Source: an uncultured Aquimarina sp. (GTDB taxonomy: Bacteria; Bacteroidota; Bacteroidia; Flavobacteriales; Flavobacteriaceae). From it: a stretch of DNA of 64,000 nt. A program made the translations under genes and the position numbers. The notes beneath the pieces are model-generated. The model worked only from the letters and a program-made list of their open reading frames with translations, did not search any database and had not been told where the DNA came from. The stretch is from NCBI GenBank assembly GCA_947498455.1, contig CANMKK010000005.1, positions 62,001 to 126,000 on the forward strand. The letters run 5' to 3'. Of the stretch, positions 47,098-56,291 are shown one piece after another; the stretch's first letter is position 1; each line of letters begins with the position of its first letter.

Positions 47098-47850
47098 ATG
47101 AAATTTCTGCTTTTTTTTACAGTATTTTTTATAAGCACTACCTCATATAATCAACAACTAGATGAGGCTTCTCCCAATAGATATAGATTCAAGCATCGCT
47201 CCAAAGTTTTCAAAGGCTCCAAGTTGGAAATAACAACGCAATTAAGAACTATTAAAAATAGTCCAAAATTCTCTGGCATACCAGAAGAAATACAAGTCGA
47301 GCTTAATACTCTTTTTAATACAGCAAAAAGCCATGTTTTTCCAAGACGATATAAGAAAAAAGCAATCCGATTTCTTAACGCTTTATATAGATATGAAGAG
47401 TTTGTAATTATGTACAATGGAGCTCTTTATGATGTCATTGAAAAATTAAAAAGAGATATGAAACGTATTGATTTTAAACTCGAGAAGCAATTTATTAGAT
47501 CTAAAACCGCACTAGACCGTAGCAAGAAAAAAGATTCAACTAATACCGAAGAAATAAATTATCTAACTCAGGAAATGCAAAAAAGCCAGATTAGATTGGC
47601 AAGTCATCGGTGGATGAAAAAAAAATTCGACACCTATAAAGGTATTAATGTAATAGAAAACCCTGTAAGGCTTATTGAAGAATTTAAGAAAAAAGAAGCA
47701 GCATATATCTTCTCCATATTCGAAAAAAAAGAGGTTCCCGAAATTAAGAACTACCTAGAAAATCAGATTATTGATTTTTATTATAAAAAAGCAATCGCCG
47801 AAATTACACCTGAACAACTAGAACTACTTCATATTAATAAATATAACTAA
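47098..47850 (+). CDS. Unknown secreted protein
   Basis: A 250-aa protein with a signal peptide (MKFLLFFTVFFISTTSYNQQ), then a basic, mostly alpha-helical chain (YKKKAIRFLNALYRYEEFV, LDRSKKKDSTNTEEINYL). I do not recognise the family. It stands alone between the cytochrome and anmK, 85 bp after the former and 42 bp before the latter. Confidence 0.78.
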   Translation: MKFLLFFTVFFISTTSYNQQLDEASPNRYRFKHRSKVFKGSKLEITTQLRTIKNSPKFSGIPEEIQVELNTLFNTAKSHVFPRRYKKKAIRFLNALYRYEEFVIMYNGALYDVIEKLKRDMKRIDFKLEKQFIRSKTALDRSKKKDSTNTEEINYLTQEMQKSQIRLASHRWMKKKFDTYKGINVIENPVRLIEEFKKKEAAYIFSIFEKKEVPEIKNYLENQIIDFYYKKAIAEITPEQLELLHINKYN

Positions 47851-47892
47851 GTAAAAAGAATATCATTCAATTTATTTTACTAGTTTGCATCA

Positions 47893-48981
47893 ATGATTCC
47901 AACTGTTTCCAAAAAATACAAAGCCATTGGCCTAATGTCTGGCACCTCTCTAGATGGTTTGGATATTGCCTATTGCCATTTTCAATATATCAATGATTCC
48001 TGGTCATTTTCTATTCTAGAAACACAAGAGATTCCTTATGATACGGAGTTTAAGAAACGTCTTAAAAACGCTATAACATTAGACACACCTAATCTTCTGG
48101 CATTTCATAATGAGTATGGTATCTGGTTAGGCAAAAAGGTAAAAGAATTTATTACCACCAATAAGCTCGATATTGATTTTATTTCCAGTCACGGTCATAC
48201 TGTGTTTCATCAACCAAAAATAGGATTGACCTATCAAATTGGTTCTGGACAACACCTCGCCAATGCAAGTGGCAAAAAAGTAATCTGCGATTTTAGAACC
48301 AATGATGTGGCACTAGGTGGTCAGGGTGCACCCTTGGTGCCTATCGGAGATAGCCTATTGTTTCATCAATACGACTTTTGTCTTAATCTTGGAGGGATTA
48401 GTAATATTTCATTTGATCATAATGGTAAAAGAATTGCATATGATATTTCTCCCGTAAATATGTTACTAAATTTTATTTGTAAAAAAATAAAATTAGAATA
48501 TGATAAAGGAGGGCAATTGGCAAAAACAGGAAAACTAAACAGTACATTATTACACGCCCTAAATTCTCTAACCTACTATAAACAATCATTCCCGAAATCA
48601 TTAGGTTATGAATGGTTTTTAGAAAAAGTAATTCCCATTATTACCACTACAAGTGATACGGTAGAAAATTTATTATACACCTCTGTACAACACATCACTG
48701 AGCAAATTGCTTCTGCAATAAAAATAACAGGGAAAATGAATGCATCACTTTTAGTATCGGGCGGTGGGGCAAAAAATGATTTTCTAATTAGTATGCTAAA
48801 AGAAAAACTTACAAATCAGGTTACTATAGTAATCCCTGAAAAATCTATTATTGAATATAAAGAAGCACTTATTTTTGCTTTTTTAGGAGTACTAAGGGAA
48901 CGAAAAGAAATCAATTGTCTGTCTTCAGTCACTGGTGCTGTAAAGGACTCATCATCTGGAGTTATATACCATCCTTCTTAG
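47893..48981 (+). CDS. anmK: Anhydro-N-acetylmuramic acid kinase
   Basis: A 362-aa cytosolic enzyme that phosphorylates and opens 1,6-anhydro-MurNAc to MurNAc-6-phosphate in cell-wall recycling. Visible marks are GLMSGTSLDGLDIAYC at the N-terminus, SSHGHTVFHQP, DFRTNDVALGGQGAPLVP (catalytic Asp region), NLGGISNISF and a C-terminal LLVSGGGAKNDFL. Length is normal. A MurNAc-6-P etherase is not next to it. Confidence 0.96.
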   Translation: MIPTVSKKYKAIGLMSGTSLDGLDIAYCHFQYINDSWSFSILETQEIPYDTEFKKRLKNAITLDTPNLLAFHNEYGIWLGKKVKEFITTNKLDIDFISSHGHTVFHQPKIGLTYQIGSGQHLANASGKKVICDFRTNDVALGGQGAPLVPIGDSLLFHQYDFCLNLGGISNISFDHNGKRIAYDISPVNMLLNFICKKIKLEYDKGGQLAKTGKLNSTLLHALNSLTYYKQSFPKSLGYEWFLEKVIPIITTTSDTVENLLYTSVQHITEQIASAIKITGKMNASLLVSGGGAKNDFLISMLKEKLTNQVTIVIPEKSIIEYKEALIFAFLGVLRERKEINCLSSVTGAVKDSSSGVIYHPS

Positions 48982-49058
48982 AATTTAAATTTAAAAAAAG
49001 AATATCTTTTAGTTAACAATCTCATTTGTCTAAAACAAAATAACTCAATAACAATCTT

Positions 49059-49066
49059 TAAATTTG
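49059..49066 (+). promoter_or_regulatory. Possible -7 box (TAAATTTG) of udk
   Basis: It matches TAnnTTTG 18 bp upstream of the udk ATG; no clear -33 TTG at standard spacing. Confidence 0.35.
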
Positions 49067-49084
49067 CCAAAAAACACATAGAGA

Positions 49085-49693
49085 ATGTTAATTATTGGTA
49101 TAGCTGGAGGAACAGGTTGTGGAAAAACTACTGTAGTAAATCAAATTGTAAACGAACTATCAGAGAATGAAGTTTCTGTTATCTCACAAGACTCTTATTA
49201 TAAGGATACCAGCCACCTTACGTATGACGAAAGAACCTTAATTAACTTTGACCACCCTCAATCCATAGATTTTGATTTATTAGGAGAACATCTTCTTGCT
49301 TTACGGAAAGGAGAAACCATACAGCAACCTGTATACTCATTTGTAGCACATAATCGTACAAATGAAACTATTGCAATGCAACCAACCAAAGTAATTATTG
49401 TTGAAGGTATTTTAATACTTACAAACCCTACCATAAGAGACCTGTTTGATATTAAAATATATGTACATACTGATAGTGATGAACGCCTGATACGTAGATT
49501 AAAAAGAGATATTGCTGAGAGAGGAAGAGATATGGAAGAAGTATTGGATAGATATCAAAAAACATTGAAACCCATGCATCAACAATTTATTGAACCCACT
49601 AAAGAATATGCGGATTTGATCATTCCCAATAACAACTACAATAACGTAGCCATTGGTATTGTTCGAACATTTATTAAAGAACGCTTAAATTAA
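49085..49693 (+). CDS. udk: Uridine kinase
   Basis: A 202-aa cytosolic kinase in pyrimidine salvage (uridine or cytidine to UMP or CMP). Walker A GGTGCGKTT at residues 8-16, the substrate segment SQDSYYKDTSHLTYDERTLI, FDHPQSIDFDLL and the lid (RLIRRLKRDIAERGRDMEEV) are canonical. It begins the udk-divIC-mutA run. Confidence 0.97.
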   Translation: MLIIGIAGGTGCGKTTVVNQIVNELSENEVSVISQDSYYKDTSHLTYDERTLINFDHPQSIDFDLLGEHLLALRKGETIQQPVYSFVAHNRTNETIAMQPTKVIIVEGILILTNPTIRDLFDIKIYVHTDSDERLIRRLKRDIAERGRDMEEVLDRYQKTLKPMHQQFIEPTKEYADLIIPNNNYNNVAIGIVRTFIKERLN

Positions 49694-49730
49694 CTTTTGT
49701 ACCTTTATACACTAAATCATACAACCCAGA

Positions 49731-50093
49731 TTGAAGTTAAAAAGTTATTTTGAAAAACTAAGGAATATTCCAGCATTGATTCCTGTTTTTGCCATATTTT
49801 TAAATAAATATGTGCTCATTATTCTTGTTTTCATAATATGGATGTTTTTTCTTGATACGAATTCTTGGTTTATTCATAGAGAACTGGATCAGGAAATTAA
49901 AGAACTGAAGGATAATAAAGAATACTATAAAAAAGAGATTGTAAAAGATCAAAAAAGTATAAAAACTTTAAAAGATAGTAACGAACTGGAAAAATTTGCC
50001 AGGGAGGAGTACTTTATGAAACGTGATAATGAAGAAATTTATATTATAGAACACGAAGATAGCATTCCCAAAAAACAGCAGAACGATGACTAA
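49731..50093 (+). CDS. FtsB/DivIC-like septum formation initiator
   Basis: A 120-aa bitopic protein: cytoplasmic N-terminus, one membrane segment (YVLIILVFIIWMFFL), then a coiled coil (ELDQEIKELKDNKEYYKKEI) and the short C-terminal block LEKFAREEYFMKRDNEEIYI typical of the family. The start is a TTG, since no ATG precedes the membrane segment. The 3' end overlaps mutA by 8 bp. It is predicted to bridge FtsL and FtsQ in the divisome. Confidence 0.9.
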   Translation: MKLKSYFEKLRNIPALIPVFAIFLNKYVLIILVFIIWMFFLDTNSWFIHRELDQEIKELKDNKEYYKKEIVKDQKSIKTLKDSNELEKFAREEYFMKRDNEEIYIIEHEDSIPKKQQNDD

Positions 50094-51450
50094 ATCTTTA
50101 TTTAATGGCTTTGATGTTGTTTCCGCAAAAGAATGGAAGCAAAAAATACAATTCGATTTAAAAGGAGCTGATTATAATGAAGCTTTGATACATAAATCCT
50201 ACGAAGGCATTGATATAAAACCATTTTATAATCACGAAGACATTCCAACTCCACAATATAAAGTAGAACATCCGCCTTCTTGGTTAAATTCCATTAAAAT
50301 AAGTATTAATACTGCCACCGAAGGCAAGATAGCAGTAGTTGATGCTATAGATAAAGGTGCAGAAAGCATATATCTTATAATTACTAATAAAGAAATTGAT
50401 CCTAAAGAATTATTAAATATTCCATTACAGCTTCCTATTTATATTGAAACATTATTTTTATCCATCGATTATAATCAAAAATTAAATGAGGTAGCCTCAA
50501 AATATAAGGGAGATATTTTTCTATTAACTGATATTATTGGCAATCTATCCAAAACTGGAAACTGGTTTAAAAACCTCAATGAAGATCATAATCTACTATC
50601 AAAAACCTTAAAAGAAAGTACACATCTAAAAAACTACATAAGTGTTGATATAAGTTTGCTTCAAAATGCCGGAGCTACGATGATACAACAACTAGCCTAT
50701 GGATTGGCTCATGCTAATGAATACCTAAACTATCTGGAGAATTATAATATGATCTCTTTTGATAAGACATCAATCGTTTTTAAAGTTGCGGTAGGAGGTA
50801 ATTATTTTTTTGAAATAGCAAAACTTAGAGCGTTACGTATATTGTGGTCCACCTTATCATCGGAATACAATACTATTAAAAAATGTATCATTATTGCACA
50901 TCCATCAGAAAGGAATAAAACCTTTTTAGATTATAATGTAAATATGCTTCGTACCACAACAGAATGCATGAGTTCGATTCTAGGAGGGGCTGATATCATA
51001 TATAATCTTCCTTACGACAATACTTATAATTCGGAAAATGAATTCGGAACAAGAACAGCTATCAATCAATTACTTATTTTAAAAAATGAAAGCTATTTTG
51101 GTCTTGTAAATAATCCCGCATCCGGGTCTTACTATATAGAAAGTTTAACACGTCAATTATCAGAGAAAGCTCTACTATTATTCAAAAATATCGAAAAAGC
51201 AGGTGGATATTTAAAACATATAAAAGAGGGCATAATTCAGAAAAAAATAAAAGAAAGTGCAGAAAAGGAACAAGAACTTTTTGATAATGAAAACATTATC
51301 TTAACCGGTGCAAACAAATATAAAAACAGAGAAGAAATCCCCTTATCATTTAGAAAAACCATTTTTTTTAACAAAAAATCAACAAAAACCTTAACAAACC
51401 CTATAATAAAACGAAGATTATGTGAAAAGATTGAGAAAATTTCACTTTAA
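50086..51450 (+). CDS. mutA: Methylmalonyl-CoA mutase small (beta) subunit
   Basis: A 454-aa protein related to the substrate-binding barrel domain of the mutase but without the B12-binding domain. It retains blocks such as LLQNAGATMIQQLAYGLAHA, FFEIAKLRALRILWSTL and a degenerate ASGSYYIESLTRQLSEKA corresponding to the WGGSYYVES block of the large subunit. It forms the heterodimer with the large subunit encoded at 52807. Start overlaps the divIC-like gene by 8 bp, so the two are coupled. Confidence 0.93.
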   Translation: MTKSLFNGFDVVSAKEWKQKIQFDLKGADYNEALIHKSYEGIDIKPFYNHEDIPTPQYKVEHPPSWLNSIKISINTATEGKIAVVDAIDKGAESIYLIITNKEIDPKELLNIPLQLPIYIETLFLSIDYNQKLNEVASKYKGDIFLLTDIIGNLSKTGNWFKNLNEDHNLLSKTLKESTHLKNYISVDISLLQNAGATMIQQLAYGLAHANEYLNYLENYNMISFDKTSIVFKVAVGGNYFFEIAKLRALRILWSTLSSEYNTIKKCIIIAHPSERNKTFLDYNVNMLRTTTECMSSILGGADIIYNLPYDNTYNSENEFGTRTAINQLLILKNESYFGLVNNPASGSYYIESLTRQLSEKALLLFKNIEKAGGYLKHIKEGIIQKKIKESAEKEQELFDNENIILTGANKYKNREEIPLSFRKTIFFNKKSTKTLTNPIIKRRLCEKIEKISL

Positions 51451-51536
51451 TTACTAATTATATGGCAAGTTATTACTAAATTAGCGGTCAATTAACAAAC
51501 AGATAACAAATAATTAACAAAATTAAATCTTAATCG

Positions 51537-52169
51537 ATGCCCCATAAGATTAGATTAATAACTATCAGTATAATACTTTTTCTTTTTCCCCTTACCAATC
51601 AGGCTCAAAACTACGATTGCTCTAATGTAGACAAGACTGGTCTTCTAAAAAAAGCATATGCCTCTTTCGAAAAAGATGTATTTAGTTATTATAATTTTGG
51701 TACTGACTCCATAAAAGCATTTAGAACTTTTTTAGCAGAAGTAGCTAGTTTATCATTAGATCTCAGGAAACTTCCTTCCGATAACTCTATCCGATTAACT
51801 CGAGAATTTAAAGGAAGAATAGGTACAAAAAATTCAATCTGGATACGCTTAAGCGATTATGAAAAAAATGAAGCTGCAAAAAAATCATACACACCTTCTT
51901 CCACTTCTTCAAAAACAAACAAAGAGGAAATACTTATATTTAACTATAGAGGAGGTTTTATTCAGTGCCTTAAAAACACGAATAACTCTAAAGAGTTTAA
52001 AGAACTAATCTACAAATTAGAAAATGATGGTAATATAAGCACCTCTCTCATTGCCCAAAAAATATACTACCTTAAAGATGAAGAGATAAATACACCTCAA
52101 ATTAAAAAATATATCGCCTTTGATATTTACTACTCAATCCTAATGGTCATAGAAAAAGCATTTAAGTAA
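51537..52169 (+). CDS. Unknown secreted protein
   Basis: A 210-aa protein with a signal peptide (IRLITISIILFLFPLTNQAQ) and a C-terminal helical domain (YIAFDIYYSILMVIEKAFK). A Ser/Thr/Lys-rich linker sits in the middle (KKSYTPSSTSSKTNKEE). No family recognised. It separates the two mutase genes. Confidence 0.78.
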   Translation: MPHKIRLITISIILFLFPLTNQAQNYDCSNVDKTGLLKKAYASFEKDVFSYYNFGTDSIKAFRTFLAEVASLSLDLRKLPSDNSIRLTREFKGRIGTKNSIWIRLSDYEKNEAAKKSYTPSSTSSKTNKEEILIFNYRGGFIQCLKNTNNSKEFKELIYKLENDGNISTSLIAQKIYYLKDEEINTPQIKKYIAFDIYYSILMVIEKAFK

Positions 52170-52275
52170 GCCCTTTTTTTCTTACTTTCTGATCATTAAT
52201 AAAATTTCTTTATCAAAGTAATTTATTATTAAAAGCGTAATTTTACCTTTTAGTGAACATTTTATATGCTATCTA

Positions 52276-52460
52276 ATACGATTTATGGATAAGAAATTTG
52301 TATAAGGAGTTTGAATTATTTTGTACTAGATTAAGGCATAAAATAAAAAATAGCCACTTTTGCTGAGCTACGTCGAAGTATAGCTATTGTTGAATTTTAT
52401 AACGCAGATATAGTGCAAAAGAAACGAACTATATGCCAAAGTTTTATGCATAAATCGTAT
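52276..52460 (+). repeat. MITE-like repeat, copy C (185 bp)
   Basis: The fullest copy: starts atacgatttatggataag, ends atgcataaatcgtat. The outer bases are near-perfect inverted repeats (ATACGATTTATGG on the left, ATACGATTTATGC from the right). It shares long blocks with copy B, and has an extra 20-bp segment (ttgctgagctacgtcgaagt). It lies between a hypothetical gene and the mutB leader. Confidence 0.82.
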
Positions 52461-52644
52461 AAGTAATACGAAGCACCTCATTATTGCTCTAAAAAAGAAT
52501 GCAAGAACCTTCGTGTATAGTTTATCTTCGACACGCATTATAACAGATTAAACAGCTTTATCTTGATCGCTAAATGATTTTTAAAAAGAGTATATAAAAT
52601 TTAAAAAACTAACAGCTACATATATAAAAAATAACAGTTTTACT

Positions 52645-52803
52645 ATGTTTAGGTCTATATTTCAGATTGATAATTTTGAAAAAGACATAAAAATTTACAG
52701 TAATTTTTATATCATCTCTGCAAATAGACAAACATTTATGATCAACCTAACAACTCCATTCGAAGTTAATTTTGATAGGTATATAGAAAAAATGAAATTT
52801 TAA
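52645..52803 (+). CDS. Possible 52-aa small ORF upstream of mutB
   Basis: ATG at 52645, stop at 52801-52803, three bases before the mutB ATG. The product begins MFRSIFQIDNFEKDIKIY and ends FDRYIEKMKF. There is no recognised motif. Tight spacing and lack of stops make translation plausible, but it may be chance. It could couple translation to mutB. Confidence 0.35.
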   Translation: MFRSIFQIDNFEKDIKIYSNFYIISANRQTFMINLTTPFEVNFDRYIEKMKF

Positions 52804-52806
52804 AAA

Positions 52807-54942
52807 ATGAATAGAAAAAACCTTCAGCATATCAAGATCAATACCGAATTCAAGATAAAGGATTCGAGCACTCATAATAAAACAAGTATAACCCCTGAAG
52901 GTATTACAATAAAAAAAAGCTATAGTGAGCATGACATAGATGATCTAAAACATCTCGGTTTTTCTGCAGGAATCCCTCCATATCTAAGAGGCCCGTATTC
53001 TACAATGTATGTACGCCGCCCATGGACAATACGACAATATGCAGGTTTTTCTACCGCAGAAAAAAGTAATGCTTTTTATAGGAGAAATCTTGCTGCCGGA
53101 CAAAAAGGATTATCCGTGGCTTTTGATCTAGCTACACACAGAGGATATGACAGTGACCATGAACGGGTATATGGAGATGTCGGAATGGCCGGAGTGGCAA
53201 TTGATACGGTCGAAGATATGAAAATACTCTTTGATCAAATCCCTCTTGATAAAATGTCTGTTTCCATGACTATGAATGGAGCAGTATTACCAATTATGGC
53301 ATTTTATATTGTTGCAGCAGAAGAACAACAAGTAGATAAAAAACTGCTTTCAGGAACAATTCAAAACGATATCCTTAAAGAATTTATGGTACGTAATACC
53401 TATATCTACCCTCCTACTCCTTCGATGCGTATAATCAGTGATATTTTCAGGTACTGTTCTAAACACATGCCAAAATTTAATCCAATTAGTATTTCGGGAT
53501 ATCATATGCAAGAAGCAGGCGCCACCTGTGATATCGAATTGGCATATACCTTAGCAGATGGATTAGAATATGTTAGAAAAGGAATAGAAGCTGGATTAGA
53601 TATTGATTCATTTGCTCCACGCTTATCTTTTTTCTGGGCAATAGGTATGAATCATTTTATGGAAATTGCAAAAATGCGTGCTGCACGTATGCTGTGGGCA
53701 AAATTGATAAAACAATTTAATCCAAAAAACCCAAAATCTTTAATGCTCCGGACTCATTGCCAGACAAGTGGATGGAGCTTAACCGCTCAAGACCCATTTA
53801 ATAATGTTGCCCGAACCTGTATTGAAGCCTGTGCAGCTGCTTTTGGAGGCACACAAAGTTTACACACCAATGCGCTGGATGAAGCAATTGCTTTACCTAC
53901 AGATTTTTCTGCCAGAATTGCCAGAAATACACAAATTTATCTCCAAGAAGAAACGCAAATAAACCGTACGGTAGATCCCTGGGGAGGTAGTTATTATGTA
54001 GAATCCTTAACTAATGACATTGCAGAAAAAGCCTGGAAACTTATTGAAGAAGTAGAAGAATTAGGAGGTATGACCAAAGCAATAGAAGCCGGAATACCAA
54101 AAATGCGTATTGAAGAGGCCGCCGCACGAAAACAAGCTAGAATAGATAGTGAACAAGATATTATCATTGGCGTTAATAAATACAAACTCAAGGAAGAAGA
54201 GAATATTACAACATTAAAAGTTGACAACAATGCCGTAAGAAATCAACAAATAGAAAGGTTAGAAAAAATAAAAGTCGAGAGAAATGCCAGTGCAGTTACA
54301 GAAGCTTTAAATAATCTTACCAAAGCTGCTAGGGATAGTACAGAAAATTTATTAGCTTTAGCAATAGAAGCCGCTAGACAAAGAGCTACATTAGGTGAGA
54401 TCAGTACGGCAATTGAAAAAGAATTCGGAAGGCATAAAGCACAAGTTAAATCATTTACAGGAGTGTACGCTAAAGAAATTAAAAATGATTCGTCTTTTAA
54501 CAAGGCTCGGGAACTAGCAAATCAATTTGCTGATCTCGAAGGCAGAAGGCCACGAATAATGATTGCCAAAATGGGGCAAGACGGACATGACCGAGGAGCA
54601 AAAGTAGTTGCAACCAGTTATGCAGATGTAGGGTTTGATGTAGATATAGGCCCCTTATTTCAAACTCCCGCGGAAGCAGCAAAACAAGCTGTAGAAAATG
54701 ATGTACATATTATAGGAGTATCATCCTTAGCAGGAGGTCATAAAACACTGGTTCCCCAAATAATTTCTGAATTAAAGACACGGAAAAGAGAAGATATCAT
54801 GGTAATTGTCGGCGGAGTTATTCCTCCCGATGATTATGAATATCTATTTAAAATAGGTGTAACAGCCGTTTTTGGACCAGGAACTAAAATTAGTGATACT
54901 GCTATTACCATTTTAGACATATTAATTTCAACATTTGACTAA
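52807..54942 (+). CDS. mutB: Methylmalonyl-CoA mutase large (alpha) subunit
   Basis: A 711-aa adenosylcobalamin enzyme interconverting methylmalonyl-CoA and succinyl-CoA (propionate and branched-chain catabolism). The catalytic barrel has [39 protein letters not shown] and [10 protein letters not shown]. The C-terminal B12-binding domain has the cobalt-ligating motif DGHDRG (D592, H594, G597) and [15 protein letters not shown] phosphate loop ([14 protein letters not shown]). Length matches the family. It works with the small subunit at 50086. Confidence 0.97.
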   Translation: MNRKNLQHIKINTEFKIKDSSTHNKTSITPEGITIKKSYSEHDIDDLKHLGFSAGIPPYLRGPYSTMYVRRPWTIRQYAGFSTAEKSNAFYRRNLAAGQKGLSVAFDLATHRGYDSDHERVYGDVGMAGVAIDTVEDMKILFDQIPLDKMSVSMTMNGAVLPIMAFYIVAAEEQQVDKKLLSGTIQNDILKEFMVRNTYIYPPTPSMRIISDIFRYCSKHMPKFNPISISGYHMQEAGATCDIELAYTLADGLEYVRKGIEAGLDIDSFAPRLSFFWAIGMNHFMEIAKMRAARMLWAKLIKQFNPKNPKSLMLRTHCQTSGWSLTAQDPFNNVARTCIEACAAAFGGTQSLHTNALDEAIALPTDFSARIARNTQIYLQEETQINRTVDPWGGSYYVESLTNDIAEKAWKLIEEVEELGGMTKAIEAGIPKMRIEEAAARKQARIDSEQDIIIGVNKYKLKEEENITTLKVDNNAVRNQQIERLEKIKVERNASAVTEALNNLTKAARDSTENLLALAIEAARQRATLGEISTAIEKEFGRHKAQVKSFTGVYAKEIKNDSSFNKARELANQFADLEGRRPRIMIAKMGQDGHDRGAKVVATSYADVGFDVDIGPLFQTPAEAAKQAVENDVHIIGVSSLAGGHKTLVPQIISELKTRKREDIMVIVGGVIPPDDYEYLFKIGVTAVFGPGTKISDTAITILDILISTFD

Positions 54943-55023
54943 AAAAAACTATGCATGCATAGTTTTAAATAATAATTGTAACTTCCCCAAAAAAAATAAT
55001 AACACTAACATATAATCAAAATT

Positions 55024-55905
55024 ATGAGTTATACAGATAAAATGCTTCGAGATGGAGCTTTAGAAGGTAAAAATATAGTGGTAACTGGTGGAGGAAGCGG
55101 TTTAGGAAAGTCTATGACCAAATATTTTCTGGAACTCGGAGCCAAAGTGGCGATTACCTCTCGTAATCTGGAAAAACTACAAAATACAGCAAAAGAACTG
55201 GAAACAGAAACCGGAGGCCAATGCCTTGCTTTTCAATGTGATGTTAGACACTATGACCAGGTAGAAACTATGAAAAATAAGGTTCTCGAAGCATTCGGCA
55301 CAGTAGATATCTTATTGAACAATGCTGCAGGAAACTTCATTTCTCCTACAGAACGTTTATCCGCTAATGCATTCGATACTATCATTGATATTGTTCTAAA
55401 AGGAACGAAAAATTGTACATTATCTTTTGGTAAACATTGGATTGATACCAAATATAAAAATACAACTGTGCTTAATATAGTAACCACCTATGCATGGACC
55501 GGTTCTGCGTATGTCGTACCAAGCGCGACTGCTAAAGCTGGTGTCCTGGCAATGACCAGATCTTTGGCGGTGGAATGGGCAAAATATGGAATGCGATTTA
55601 ATGCAATTGCTCCGGGTCCTTTTCCTACCAAAGGTGCTTGGGATAGATTACTACCAGGAGATATGAAAGACAAATTCGATCTTTCTAAAAAAGTACCACT
55701 TCAACGTTTAGGAGAACATCAAGAATTAGCAAATCTAGCAGCCTATTTGGTTTCTGATTTTTCTGCTTATGTCAATGGAGAAGTCGTTACATTAGACGGA
55801 GGAGAATGGTTAAAAGGAGCTGGCCAATTTAACTTATTAGATCAAATACCTGAACAAATGTGGGATTTACTAGAGGCAACCATACGCGCCAAAAAGAATA
55901 AATAA
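55024..55905 (+). CDS. SDR-family oxidoreductase, 2,4-dienoyl-CoA reductase-like
   Basis: A 293-aa NAD(P)-binding protein: TGGGSGLG at residues 21-28, NNAAGNF, and PSATAKAGV, where a Lys is kept but the usual catalytic Tyr is replaced. This pattern, together with APGPFPTKGAWDRL and VTLDGGEWL, is typical of the 2,4-dienoyl-CoA reductase group of SDRs. A role in unsaturated fatty acid beta-oxidation fits its neighbour, methylmalonyl-CoA mutase, but the two need not be co-regulated. Confidence 0.85.
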   Translation: MSYTDKMLRDGALEGKNIVVTGGGSGLGKSMTKYFLELGAKVAITSRNLEKLQNTAKELETETGGQCLAFQCDVRHYDQVETMKNKVLEAFGTVDILLNNAAGNFISPTERLSANAFDTIIDIVLKGTKNCTLSFGKHWIDTKYKNTTVLNIVTTYAWTGSAYVVPSATAKAGVLAMTRSLAVEWAKYGMRFNAIAPGPFPTKGAWDRLLPGDMKDKFDLSKKVPLQRLGEHQELANLAAYLVSDFSAYVNGEVVTLDGGEWLKGAGQFNLLDQIPEQMWDLLEATIRAKKNK

Positions 55906-56061
55906 CCAATTTGATGATATAACATCTCAGATAAAACGAAGTTGCTTTTTTTATGCCGCTATGATTATTTTTCATGGCCTTAGCTATGGGAAATATGATT
56001 AAGAAAATAAAACGAAAAATAAACAAGTTTTAGCCAGAAGTATTATGGTTAAATTGGCATA
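55903..56061 (-). repeat. Dispersed ~160-bp repeat family 2, copy 2
   Basis: The reverse complement of 36484-36648. It begins at the SDR stop codon and ends ggttaaattggcat. Shared blocks include caacttcgttttatct, aaataatcatagcggcat and ccataatacttctsg. Confidence 0.8.
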
Positions 56062-56201
56062 ACTTAACTCCTTCTTTTATCTATACCCTAATAACCCAAG
56101 TAATCGAATAAGTTTGTAACTAGATATCATATTTTAATTGCTACTCAATTATAATATGATATATTCCCTCCAGTAAACTTGATCATTTCTAAAAAAAGAA
56201 C

Positions 56202-56239
56202 CAACAACTGTCAACTAACAAAATAGTTGACAGTTGTTG
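56202..56239 (+). terminator. Strong hairpin, probable terminator
   Basis: A perfect 16-bp stem (caacaactgtcaacta with tagttgacagttgttg, loop acaaaa), followed by attttcatta. Placed 53 bp before the M16 gene, it isolates that gene from the upstream unit. Confidence 0.65.
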
Positions 56240-56291
56240 ATTTTCATTATTTTTGAAAAAATAAAAATTAACCCACACTAATTATTCATCA

